Positions 12,443 through 23,521 of a stretch of DNA of 64,000 nt are shown in pieces (within the stretch, counting starts at the first letter, position 1; each line of letters starts with the position of its first letter). The stretch comes from Gremmenia infestans (lineage: Eukaryota > Ascomycota > Leotiomycetes > Helotiales > Hamatocanthoscyphaceae). The position numbers and the translations under genes are program-made. The stretch spans positions 806,001-870,000 of the forward strand of contig JAFEVB010000007.1 in the NCBI GenBank assembly GCA_032629725.1. Reading direction: 5' to 3'. The notes beneath the pieces are model-generated. The model was not told the origin of the DNA. It made no database searches and saw only the letters and a list, made by a program, of their open reading frames with translations.

Positions 12443-12476
12443 CTTCTTCTTCTTCTTCTTCTTCTTCTTCTTCTTC
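12443..12476. repeat. TTC trinucleotide microsatellite
   Basis: About eleven uninterrupted TTC units lie in the far 5' region of the kinase gene (GAA on its sense strand). This is a simple microsatellite. The short open frames over it are repeat artefacts. Confidence 0.9.
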
Positions 12477-12807
12477 CTCGCAAAAACCCCTAAAACGGAC
12501 CGGTTACACATGCACAAGCAGGTAGAGGAACACAGTGATAATAAGGCCGATTTGCTTTAAAAGGCTGCCTTATCTAACCTTAGAAGCTTGAAGATTTCCT
12601 ACTACTGCACAGTATTCGTACAGCATGACGATTTGGCTTACGGAGTCGTTCATCATTCGTCGTCCGTACGTTCTCATAGGTACTTTGTAACATCACAGTC
12701 ATGCTGTGCACTTGATACCCCTAAAACCTAACCTACCGGTAACCCAGGCCCAGGTACCTAGGTACATACGAGTATCACGCCCTTCCAGATTTACTACTGT
12801 ATGTGCA

Positions 12808-12857
12808 TCCAGTCCGGTCCAGTCCAGTCCAATCCAGTCCAGTCCAGTCCAGTCCAG
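12808..12857. repeat. CCAGT pentanucleotide tandem repeat
   Basis: About nine copies of a CCAGT unit, with one CCGGT and one CCAAT variant. It is flanked by GTACCTAGGTAC palindromes at 12754 and 12929. The surrounding 12180-13750 stretch contains no supported gene. Confidence 0.85.
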
Positions 12858-13758
12858 CTCATTTCCAATTCCTCAGGAATCAATTTAACAAGGAACTTCG
12901 AAGCAGACCGGCGATGAATCGGAGTACGTACCTAGGTAGGTAGGTACTGTATACGTAGGTGCGCGTGTAGATCTTGTTTGCCAGTTACTTGTTTCCTCTA
13001 GGATTCTACAGTACAGTACTGTACTGCTTGCTGCATGTGCTTCGGGAAATCGGAACCCGGCAAGTCAAGTCAAGTGTGTCTCGCCTCTCGCTGTCAATCA
13101 ATCAAGTGGTGGTGGTGCAAGTCTGCCGAGGGCTGTTCGCCTAGCCAGCCAAGCCAGCGCGACGCCGCGACCCAGCAGATCCGATCCCGGCCACAGATCG
13201 TAAAGAATCGGTCTGGAAGCTTTGCAGAATATTACACGTGCGTGCCGAAGGATACCAGCCGACGGAAATGTCCTTACGGAGTATTGCTGCAACCACCGTA
13301 TATAAATATTTTCTTGGCGGTTTGATTAATCTCCAAATAAAGTGTTATTGATAGTCTCAAACTTTATGACAACATCCTGTGTGAAGCTAAAAGTGGTGGT
13401 TTTGTTCAAATGTACATTGGAGTTAAAAGCTCCTATTATACAATGACTCTCTCCATTCCTCTGATATACTGTACAATCCAATCCCAAACGCCATCGCCAT
13501 GTTGATAGAGACAATTCGAAATAATACCACAAGCGCTCCATCGAAGAAGACTCAACTACTGCTGCTACCACACACTCAATGGGGACGTCTCCTCCAGCAG
13601 CTTTGGAGCTGACTTATAGCTTCAGCTGCCTTGTCAGAGCCCAGGCTCACAAAGCAACACCTCCTCAGTAGCTCAAACTCCGCGCATTCATCCATGCCAT
13701 CTATATCCCAGCCTCACTCCCCCATCCATCATCTTCCCATACCTCCAGCCCCCCTACC

Positions 13759-14328
13759 CTACGGTTTAACAACAACCCCCACACTCTTCGCCTGCCCAAT
13801 AACACTCCTACAAACGCCCTCCAAACTCAACCCGCTCAGCCTCAATTCAGTCTTCTTGATCTTCGCAATCTCATAAACATGCTTCAAGCTAATCTCCCCC
13901 ACAGTCTCATTCGAATTCCTGCCCTTCAGCCGCCCCTTATACGGCTCCACCTGCGCGGCACTCAGCAACAGGTACGACGTCGCAGGCGTGCGGACTTCAA
14001 AGTGGAAACTCCGGTCTGGACGGACGGTAACGCGGACGGGCGTGGGCGTCCCGGCTATTAGGTGGGCGGTGCGGGCGTTGAATTCCTGGGGGGAGAGGGT
14101 TAGTTGGTTAAGGTCATATCAATTGGTCTTGGGGTTGAAATTGGGCTGGTGCTATGTAAATTGGGGAGGGAGAGGGATAGGGATTGGGAGGGAACTTACT
14201 TTGCAGAAATCCATACTCTTCACACCCTTACTACCCAGCGCTGGACCAACCGGCGGACTGGGACTTGCTTGCCCAGCGCCGACGATCAGCTTTACGATCT
14301 GGTCTGCTGTGGCGCGTGCTTTCGACAT
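13759..14328 (-). CDS. mrpl19: Mitochondrial large-subunit ribosomal protein L11
   Basis: uL11m of the mitochondrial ribosome, part of the GTPase-associated centre. Two exons, 14328-14200 and 14085-13759, give 151 residues. Family text: IVKLIVGAGQASPSPPVGPALG (N-domain, with the Pro-rich helix that contacts rRNA), then KSMDFCK, EFNARTA and, in the C-domain, KHVYEIAKIKKTE and VCRSVIGQAKSVGV. The length agrees with fungal mitochondrial L11. The symbol follows yeast MRPL19. The upstream open frame continues through the ATG, but the text before it is not L11-like, so the ATG at 14328 is chosen. Confidence 0.95.
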
Positions 14329-14345
14329 TGTTAGGAGAGTGTGTA

Positions 14346-14390
14346 GTTCGTTCGATTCGATTCGATTCGTTTCGTTTCGTTTCGATTGGG
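14346..14390. repeat. TTCGA/TTCGT pentanucleotide repeat in the L11 5' region
   Basis: About eight units alternating between TTCGA and TTCGT lie immediately upstream of the L11 start codon, probably within the 5' UTR or core promoter. It may affect expression. No protein is implied. Confidence 0.75.
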
Positions 14391-15328
14391 GTGGTGGTTG
14401 AATGAGCTCTTTGCGGATTTCGAGAACGCGGATGCGGAGGGAAATTTTGGAGCGCGGTTGCGGTACAGCGGCGAGCAAGCAGCCTTGTTGATTAGTAAGC
14501 AATGTCTCACGTGATCGATTGGGAGGGGGGAATAATTTACGAGATTGTGGGATGAGATAGGACGAAGAGGAATCAGTAGATATTTGGATTATGACGTATT
14601 CATCATGTCTGTACACACCCATAGGATTCCGCTCCCACCCTAAGTAATCGCTATCAAATATCACAAGGCATTGAGGCGGATGTATAGTACAAGCGAGTTA
14701 AATAGGGGGCAGAGCAGCGCAACCAAACAAACAACTCACCCGGATTCATACCGGAACAAATATTTGCACTACTTGGGCTGATTTTGTTCTAGTCGAAGTG
14801 TATTTGTGACGATATCTATTTGGCATGGGGGACCAACTTGCACCAATTTCTTTTTTTGGCCTTCTTCTCGATTAGCTCTTGACCGTTCCTTTCTGCTACA
14901 GAGCTAAATATAGATCGAAATTTAAAAGGGGACTTTTGATTAAAATCAATTTGGTAATGAATGTCACCTAGAGATCTAATGCTTTCGAGACTGATTTCTA
15001 TGCTGTTTTGGGGCAGGGGGTTGGGTTGGGGTTGGGGTGAGATGGGAGGGGGATAAATAAACAGGATAGGGGCAGCATGTCAAGAGCACGAGAAGTTGCA
15101 ATAGACGTCGACGGAGCTAAACAAGGAAGAAGATGCAGAGGAGGAGACTCAACAGGTAACAAATGCATAACATCTGTCAGAAAGCCGCCAACTAACATCA
15201 GCTCAAAAGTCCAGGGAGGTTCGAACCTGCCAGAACAAAAGTTAGGGATCAGAGGGAGAAAAAGCAATCTCAATACCCATAATCAAGCCTCAAAAAAGAA
15301 AAAAAAACCAAGCCTATGAAACCCCTCC
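14391..15328. other. Intergenic between mitochondrial L11 and the nitrilase-family gene
   Basis: No supported gene. It holds a G-rich stretch at 15008-15050 (runs of GGGG separated by TT or CA) and an A-rich tract at 15292-15310. The L11 promoter must lie at the left end, and the right end is the 3' region of the nitrilase-family gene. Confidence 0.5.
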
Positions 15329-16407
15329 TTAAACCTCCGGATAAACATCCGTCCTCCTCCTCAACGGAACCTGCTCCCGGATACTCTTCACAAGCGCAAG
15401 ATCAACCACAGCAGTCGCGATCTCCGGGCCCTCAAACTCGCCTCCCAGCTCCGCAACCACATCACCCCAAGGACTGATAATCATGGAATGCCCATACGTA
15501 ACCCGACTCGCATTGTGCTGCCCTGCTTGTGCGGCAGCTATCACGTACGCCTGTGTCTCGATCGCTCGGGCGCGCAGGAGGATCTCCCAGTGCGCTTTCC
15601 CAGTTGGGACGGTGAAGGCGGAGGAGTAGGTTATGAGTTGCGCTCCTTGCCTTTTGAGCGCGAGGCCTACTTCGGGGAATCGTAGCTGGTGAGTGTTAAT
15701 CCAATCAACTACTAGTAGCTGTTTCTTGCATATAAATGTATATACGAAAGACGCGACAACTCACATCAAAGCAAATCAGCAGCCCGACTAGTCCGACGGG
15801 TGTCTGGAACGGGGTGGGGATTTCCATCCCTTCTTCAAAGGTACTGTACGTGTGGCTCTGATTAGTTGCTTGCAGTGTGAGTTTGAATGGTTGAGAGACT
15901 TACTCGCTTTCTCTTGCTTTCGGCCCCCGTTTCAAATCCATGTCAAAGAGATGCAATTTCTGATACCTCTCCACAATTGCGCCATCCTCATCAATCCAAA
16001 TCGACGTATTCTTAATCTTACCCTCCTTGCCATCACCAGGCTCATGAATACCTGCATTAATTGCTAGTCTGTGTTTCTTGGCTAGGGTTTGCAGGCCGAG
16101 GACGTAGGGAGAGGTGGAGACGGAGCGCACGAGGGTGAGGGCTTCGGAGGCGGTGTGCGAGATGTAGTCGGAGGCTTCGGGGAGGAAGAGCGCCTGGGGG
16201 TGGAAATGAGATGTGATGATAAGAGAGGAATGAGGAGGGGTACTTTTGCACCTGCTGCTACTGCTTTTTTAACGAGGGTTTGGACTTGAGTGAGGTTGTC
16301 ATTCATGTCCGATGTTGAGCACATCTGGCCAACGGCCTAGAAAAAATCAGAAACTGACCTTTTCTGAGGGTATAGTATTTGCTTACAATGATTGTTTGTC
16401 CTCCCAT
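15329..16407 (-). CDS. Carbon-nitrogen hydrolase, Nit2/deaminated-glutathione-amidase type
   Basis: Nitrilase-superfamily amidase. Five exons: 16407-16387, 16336-16244, 16193-15904, 15855-15765 and 15685-15329, giving 283 residues. The catalytic triad is visible: Glu in KALFLPEASDY, Lys in YQKLHLFDMD and Cys in VGLLICFD. Text such as KNTSIWIDEDGAIVERYQK and VTYGHSMIISPWGDVVAEL fits the Nit1/Nit2 branch, which repairs deaminated glutathione or hydrolyses alpha-keto acid amides in cytosol or mitochondria. Exon 4 needs an acceptor two bases beyond the first AG (ATCAGAG) to keep frame. Length is normal for the family. Confidence 0.92.
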
Positions 16408-17445
16408 TTTGGATAGTCTATTTTCAAAATGGTTATGGTGTTTCTGTAGTCACCTGAGAGGTATTCTCGTGACGAGTCCGAGGGAATATATCAGTGGATC
16501 TTGTGGTCTTGAAACGCCTTTAAGGGACCAATTGCTTGATTGAGATATCGCTAGCCGGTGCGAACTTTCAATTTGAGTCAAAGTTTGAGCGTGTTTGCAG
16601 TGGTTGCAGTGGTTGGGTTGTTTGAGGGGCTGATGGAATACATGATTCGTGGAGTGCTTTCAAATCAGCATCTGCGAGTCAGTGAGCCCCACCTGAATAT
16701 ATCCAAACGAGACTCTTCGACCTTCATCGTGAACGAACTTCCAGGAGGTGCTACTTTGCCCAGAATATTTTTTTTTACACGCATTGCACGGTCAAGAACG
16801 GCCTTGGCTCCATTTTAGAGCAAAAAGCGCCACCGACGATAACTGCGACAAGATCGTTGTCATCATTACCTGGCAAAAGGGCAACCTACCTGTGTCTGCA
16901 ACAGGACGTGGGTTAGTGAACCGCTTCGATCCGGCAAGGACTAAGTCAATGCCACATTTACGGGATAAATGCATTTCCAGACGATACTATGAATGTACCG
17001 GTCCGTTTGAATCAATACTTGTGCGTTCCGAGACAGACCCAGCTGCACGGGGATGCGTGTTGTGCTCGGAAGCTCCTGATGAGCCTCCATCATTCTTCGG
17101 GGTTGCGCTGGGCTTGTTGGAGCGAAGATAATGACGAAGAGCTTTGTGATACCTAACGGGCGGCTTTCTCAACATTCTCGCGGCTTACTATGATTCCGCA
17201 TTGGATTTTACACAGAATATGGAATGTCTCATGTGATTTTCGAGTTGTTGTTAATGGATCGACACTGCCGAGAAGCACTTGAGATACAAAGCACGAAAGG
17301 AATCAATCATACAGTGCTGTGCATGTGTCAAGTTGTGCAAAAGTTTTGATATTCAGAACTTGAAAGAGAGAGCACCCCCACTCCCTCCCCCCCCACAAAA
17401 CCCCATCGATAGAGATGACCGATGACAACAGCTATTCCAGACGGT
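16408..17445. other. Gene-free kilobase between the nitrilase-family gene and the C2H2 gene
   Basis: No recognisable gene. The open frames present overlap each other on both strands and have no family text or splice logic. The left end must hold the nitrilase-family promoter. A C-rich run lies at 17378-17404 near the 3' end of the C2H2 gene. Confidence 0.5.
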
Positions 17446-18145
17446 CTACTTCATCAAAGAGCGTTGAATCAGCGGTATGATTGGTGTCAAATCTCCTTGT
17501 GCCGGAACTCCCTCCCATAGTACTGGGATGGCGTTTGTGAGACCTGGCCAGCTTGGGTAGATATACCAAGGATTAGGCGGATTAAACGAACGGTCATATA
17601 TCCATTCGTCAATGCCGTATTGCCCCGTTACCATGGACATACCAGGATTCATGGTGGACAGATTGATTGGATCTAAGAAGTGAACAGCGTTGGAGACGTT
17701 GAAGTCAGGTACATTGGTCGGACTTGAGAACGAATTGAAGCTTGAAGCGTTGATGCTCGAGATACCAAAAGTATTAAACGCGTCGACGCTTGAGGTGACA
17801 TTGGAGTCTGTATTGTTGGAGCTCATGCAGTCGTACGTGCCATTCTTCCGGCCGTCGATAATACTCGGACTTCCCTGAGCAGGTCCGCCTGGGAATATAT
17901 GTCTCAGCATTACGCAATATCCATCGCAGAGCATCATACTGACCTGGGATTTTATGCTTTTTCTGAACATGTTCCTTCATTTTATCTGCTCTTCCGGTCG
18001 AATATCCACAATTCCCTTTTGGGCAAGGAGTCTTTGGACCATGTATAGATTTCATATGTCGAACAACATCAGGTTGACGGCGGAACGTACTAGTGCAACC
18101 TGCAAGATTACAGAAATAACGAGTTGAACCATGCTGAGCCCGCAT
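17446..18145 (-). CDS. Small C2H2 zinc-finger protein, probable transcription factor
   Basis: Two exons, 18145-17944 and 17888-17446, give 214 residues. Two adjacent C2H2 fingers sit at about residues 9-63: FCNLAGCTSTF..DVVRHMKSIH and a second with CPKGNC and KMKEHVQKKH. The remaining 150 residues are Asn/Ser/Pro-rich with no known domain (many NSFSS and NPG runs), as in short fungal regulators. It is divergently oriented to the regulator-like gene at 19030. The open frame continues a little upstream of the ATG without another ATG, so a further 5' exon is possible. The target genes are unknown. Confidence 0.75.
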
Positions 18146-19029
18146 CTTGCTTTCCTTTGTGGTAGTAAGGGCTGTTGAGGCTTTTAATTTCAGGCGTCTT
18201 CCGTGTGTTTGGACTTGGAAATATGGTTGAGAATTTGCATCAAAAAGATTGGCAATGTTGGAACATGCTTGCTATAGAGCAGAGCGAGGTCATTTATGAT
18301 CATCTTGATATGATAACGATATCTTTTTCTGCGAACTTAGCAACGGCGGTTCTCTAGCTTAGGCCATAAATCATAGGCGGTCTTGAAAAATGGTTGTGGC
18401 TCATGGCGAGTGTCCAGTAACATTCTACGAATACAATCCTGCTATTCCCACACATATGGCGGGTCCGCCAGTGTAATGCTATGAAAAGCTGCTGTGGGAA
18501 TAGTAAAATGTCCAGGCTGTCTATACTGATTGTGTGGCTGCAGCTTACCTCCCAAAGAGGAACGACCGCTTTCTCTCTGCGACACAACAATCTCAACTCC
18601 GCCTCCTGCAATGGGCATCGCCCCAACACTAGGGCTCGGCCAGCAATTGTTTGGCCTATGGCTGGTTCCAGGTTGAAAATGCACAATTTTTCCATCGAGG
18701 TTATAATTTTCATTCTTCGATTATCTAGAGGTTGAAATCACGAATTCAGATCAAGACTCTTCGAGAAGTTTGGGTGTCTCGCATCGTCTGTTCGCTGCAC
18801 TCGAGCTTCAGCCTCGTCAATTATCTTCATAGAGCCGCAACCACCCCGATTAATTGTCGAGCGCCATCTGCTCGGAGAAGAGATACTTGTCGTGCGTTCA
18901 TCACACCAGATAATTTCAGCCGCGGGATCTTATAAGCAACCCGACGATGTTAAGCAACCTCGATTGGTTGACGATATCCAAACAGTAGACAAAACACAAC
19001 CACTTCTTCCGCCATTTTCTGATAATTCG

Positions 19030-21584
19030 ATGGCGTCTTCATCTGCCACAATGGGAGTAGGCAAGTTTTCCATCTGAACTTGAAAAGCTACAGCTAATAC
19101 GAGAAGATTTAAACAACGATGAAAATCTCAACCTATATTTTCGTATCAACACCTTCAAGAATGATTTCTCGCAAGCTGATATCACTTTTGAGCCTCGCTC
19201 GCGCTCAGAGCAAATGGTTCTTCAATCCTTAGCTTTCAAGTTAGGTTTAGACTACGAGTATTCGAAAGCCTCGCGAATTGTGCGGATTAGTCGCCCTGAT
19301 AGTCTTGCATTCCCTGATTCAATGGGAAGTTTCGACGGTGACCTAGCCGGTTTAGACGTTCTTAATCCAGGAGAAGCTTTCGACCTAGAGGGCCTTTTCA
19401 ATCACTCTAGTAAGCAGAATCTCAACTCAACTGAAGATCTCTGCCCACTAGAACTCTTCGACCCGCCAGGAGCTTCAAGTAGTTCGTTGGGCCCGGGAAA
19501 CGATGTCTTCTTTGACTCCGAGCAGTCACATTATGGAATGGGCCCAGATTATAATGGAATGAATCCAGATTATTATTTCGCACCTTCAATGGAAAACCGA
19601 CATAACAATGAACCTCCCATTACCTTGCCGCCCACTTCCGATGACCCACGAGTCCAAGCGACCTCTCATTTCCCCGAAGTTAGCTCTTCTCAAGATCCTG
19701 TACAAGAGCAACAGGGCGGAGACGTTTCGCCTTTTGTTGGTCTGCTCGATGCAACGCTCGATCACGAATGCACCAGTCAAGAAAGTCGATTTCGTGTGAA
19801 GGCTCAAATATTAGCACCATGAAGCGATTCAAGTCCTCAGTGGCCAAGGCTAGTCGTTATTTGATAAGGGAGCATACTCACCGTCAAGAGCCAACGACTA
19901 CAAAAAGAAAGAGGTCTATAAGCAGTGGGCAGAGCAACCAGAGTGGTGGGTCCGGTGGCAACTACCTCAGAAGAAATTCACAGCCGTCAAGCGTACAGAG
20001 TGCATCAGGTTCTGGTTATCGAGAGATTGTCTTCGATTCACATTCAGTAAATTCTGGTGGAAGCCAGGCATCTTCTTGTTCTGGCCGCCGGGGTCGTTTG
20101 AGTGAAATGGCCAAGGCCGGAATGAAAGCACTAAAGCAAGTGGGAAATGCTTGTTGGAGATGCAGATTTCTCAAAAAGACAGTAAGTGTAGGTCGAAGTC
20201 CCCTCCTATACATGGACTAAAGTTCTTGCAGTGCAGCACTAAGGAACCTTGTGGTATGTGCCCGAAGAAGACTACGTCTAAATGGGGAGTTCTCAAGTGT
20301 AGAAGAGGTGATTTCCAATGTGAAACGCTTTTGGATAAACTGTGCGAGCAGTTTGAACGTGTAGGAGTGTCCGTTCATGAAAATACCGAGGTGGATACAA
20401 CTACTTCATCTATATCAACATATCATTTCGCTACTGCTCAACGCGACGAATGGGTCCACAGCAGTGGAGGCTCTGAATCATTCGAGGAACAGACTCGCCC
20501 GAAAGGACAACCGCTTCAAATGTCACGAACTGAGAACGGAATCTCAGGAACTCCCTTCTTATCTGCATCCGATACGATGGGAACAGATGAAATGGACGAT
20601 TTGGATGCCAACATGCAAAAGCCCGAAGTACCCTGCATTAATACTATACGTCGAAAGTTTCATGCAGATCTTTCGTTAGCTTACGATGCAATTCCCAAAC
20701 CCAAACAGCCCAGCCTGGCAGCCTTGAAACCACTAAAAGAATGTATACTTGCAACTTTTTGGGAGCTTCTCAAAAGCTCGTCTTCAAGATCGATCCTCGC
20801 CGAAAGCGATGAATATAAAGGCTTCGCCAGTCTTCTTTCCCAAGCGGTGGTTTACCAAGCAGAGTTTGAAGATGTAAGAATCTGCTTTCGCATTGCAACC
20901 TCAACTAGTCCCTTCCTATACAAGAAGATATCGCTTTCCTTGGCGAGCAAGTCTATGGGGAACACTCACTTCAGAAGCACATGGATCGTTCTAACTCGTT
21001 CTTAGGACCAACTGATTGCTCAGTCACTCATTTGCTTACGTAGTTGCTTAGAAGTGATGCGAATGGAAGCCGATATTTTAATTCTACCCGACTGTCATCA
21101 GCGAAACGACCTTGGCATAAAAACTTTGAAGATGCATATTTCGATATACTATAAAGAACTATCGAAAGTGTTTTTCAAGAAAGATAGTATGGAGAACAAG
21201 GGCCGCTGGTATCTACCTGTGTTTTATAGCTTTTGTATCCAGGCGTTTGTTAGGAAAGGGTTGATTCAGATGTCACATCTATTCGCCAAGTTCGACCCTC
21301 GAATCTTATACTCTAGCCGAAGCTACCTCTACATACCATTGAGGTTATTTGTTGCCATCTTTGACCAATCAAAAAACTCCAGTAAGAGCATCTTTCCCTA
21401 CTCTCATGAGGCCATTTATAGTTTCAGTGAGCAGTTTGTACCATGGTTAATCAGGTATGGCAACACTCGGGATCGCGGAGATTTGTTCGAGAATAGCAAC
21501 TCTATGTTTTGCAAACATCTTAGGGGCATCTTTGAAGATGATGGGAGAACGTTGGAGGACAACCTGCTTGTTCCTGAAGTGTAA
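19030..21584 (+). CDS. Zn-cluster-like regulator of a fungal multigene family, N-terminal frame uncertain
   Basis: Multi-exon gene of a fungal family with an N-terminal LQLIREDLNNDENLNLYF block and a modified Zn2Cys6-like motif. Well-supported joints: exon ending 20181, exon 20232-20873, exon 21006-21584. Joining the first two completes CWRCRFLKKTC..CGMC, followed by KCRRGDFQCE. The last exon gives SYLYIPLRLFVAIFD and a C-terminal FEDDGRTLEDN. The 5' half is not clean. From the ATG at 19030 the frame ends at TGA 19075-19077, while the family text continues one frame over from about 19058. A second frame change occurs between 19700 and 19830, which a weak intron (donor near 19702, acceptor near 19779) could explain. 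The gene could be intact with odd introns or a recent pseudogene. Biological role unknown; DNA binding is inferred from the Cys cluster. Confidence 0.55.
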
Positions 21585-22210
21585 ACAAAGACGTAAGCGA
21601 CACCCAGGCACATCGGGTAGGATATCGAACGACCATTTGATAAATAAGCACTCTCAAGGAACGGGATATGGTCCCTACATATACGCAGATAGAAATAGGA
21701 ACACAGTAACGAAAAAATCAAGGGCTACTTACTCCTTCCTATTCACGGTTATGATAGCTACCTACTATCATCTCAATATCTGGACGCCTCCTGAGGTTCG
21801 CCTAAAACCCTGAATGCATCTGATCCAAGCTGGTAACTTTATCACACTCATCTAAATATTATTATTCTTCATGCCTAGAACTTTTTACCTCAAGCTCCAT
21901 CGGAGTATGACCATAATAAAGTCAACTGCAGCTAATTCTCATCAATAATTCTTTTTAGCCTGGAATGCAACCATAATGAACTATAACTTTAATTTGGTTT
22001 AACGAGATAAACGCATTGGAAGTGTAGTTCCTAGAAGCGATATTGCTCATGTGATGATAAAGTTATATATATTATAGAAGAAGCGCGACGCAATCCCATT
22101 TCTTTTTTTGGATTGACCACCGAATAATTCAGTCGATGAGCAACGAAAACATCCATAATAAACCCCAGAACGTATATCAATATTAAGCCACGAGCAAATC
22201 CGCGAATACC
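21585..22210. other. Intergenic, AT-rich
   Basis: No supported gene. It is AT-rich and contains the convergent 3' ends of the regulator-like gene (+) and the secreted-protein gene (-). No RNA gene was recognised. Confidence 0.5.
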
Positions 22211-23521
22211 TCACTCACAAGATCTATCATTCTTGCCCAAACTTACTACACAGGGGAAACTTATAATCTATTCATTCATCCATCAGCTCGTCCCTCATAT
22301 ATTCCGCCAATCCAAGGGGAAAAGAAGACGGAAAACTCACAATCACCTTCCGGACTCTCCCAGAAATCCACACTCCGCACATAGCAGAAATCAGTCGTCA
22401 ACTCCCACCACGTATCATCCGTAACCGGATCCACAGGATCTCTATCCGGCGACGTCAGACACTGCAGAAAGACTTGGGTCAGCCAAGGGTATTTCTTTAT
22501 CACCTGAGCGGAAGTTCGCGGCTGTTCGTGGCAGGATGCGTAGTCTTCGCCGACTGTTACGTTGATTAGGTAGCGGGGTTGTAGGGGTAGCGTTGGCTTT
22601 GGCTTTCGCTTTGACTTTGACTTCGATGGTTGTGCACGACCTGGGAGAGGTTCGGCGCGACGGGGTTTTGAGAGGGGGGTTGTGCGGTTGACGTCTAGGC
22701 TAGGAAGGGGACCACAGTTGTCGAGGGAGCTTTTATCGATTTTGTGCTCGAGGCCTTTCTGGGCTGCGTAGCAGAGAGTGGTGGTTCGGATCCAGAGGCT
22801 GGGTAGTGTTAGTTGGCTCTTTCATGGTATTCTGTTCTTATGTTCGGTTAAATGATCAAGAGGTAAATAAGGGGCACTTGCTCGTCATCAATGATTAGCT
22901 CTCCATCCGTCCAACACGTTGCCGTTAGATCTCTATTCGGGGCCAGATATTTTAGTGTGTCTGAGTCGATTGACGGGTTGATGTTACATTCCGTATCGTA
23001 TTTTGTAGATGCGTCTTGCGTGGTGTAGAATTCCTCCTCTGAATCCCTGCCGCAGTATTTCAAATCGTTTTCGTCTAGCCATCCGTACATATATTAGCAA
23101 GACACCGGCGGTCTTCTCTCCGGTACGTAACAACAAAATAAACTCACAAGTCCCATTATAATCGACCAGATCATACTGATTCACATAACAATTATCCACA
23201 GTCCCAAGCCAAATTCTACTTACACCAAATACATCAGTCTACATACCCCTATCATCTCACTCAAAGCTTCTGGGAGCACACTCACTTATTTCCGTCAGCC
23301 CCTCCAACGTTCTCCCCGCGCGTCCAACACACCAACGTCACGTTATCATAGTCCTGCTCCGTTGCCTCGTCGAAGTACGGATATACCTTGGTGTTTACAC
23401 ACTTCTGCCACGGACACACTTTGCAAGCTGTCTGGATGCCCGGTTCGACTGTGCTGTTGATATTGGCGGCGACGACGACGTCGAGCGCGAGAGCCAGTGT
23501 TACTACCGAGAGGTACATCAT
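22211..23521 (-). CDS. Secreted Cys-rich protein with SH3b-like repeats, effector candidate
   Basis: Five-exon model: 23521-23286, 23215-23148, 23074-22882, 22798-22341 and 22245-22211, about 329 residues. It begins with a signal peptide (hydrophobic core YLSVVTLALALDVVVAA). The mature part has two repeats of the form CWT.GE..(x8-12)..W...T...CY, followed by DLKYCG and LDNCGP. This recalls the small SH3b-like modules of fungal secreted proteins (inference). Between repeat 2 and a third WWELTTDFCYV element lies a Lys/Arg/Pro-rich linker containing KSKSKRKPKP. The intron after exon 3 uses a GC donor (GCAAGT), required for frame. The last exon is tentative because other acceptors also give short tails. 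No function is known. It may be an apoplastic effector or a cell-wall protein. Confidence 0.62.

Noticed and set aside
12340..12560. Open frames rich in Ser or Phe
   Set aside because: Translation of the TTC microsatellite in different frames.
16748..17131. 127-codon open frame on the + strand
   Set aside because: No homology text, no start context, overlapping minus-strand frames.
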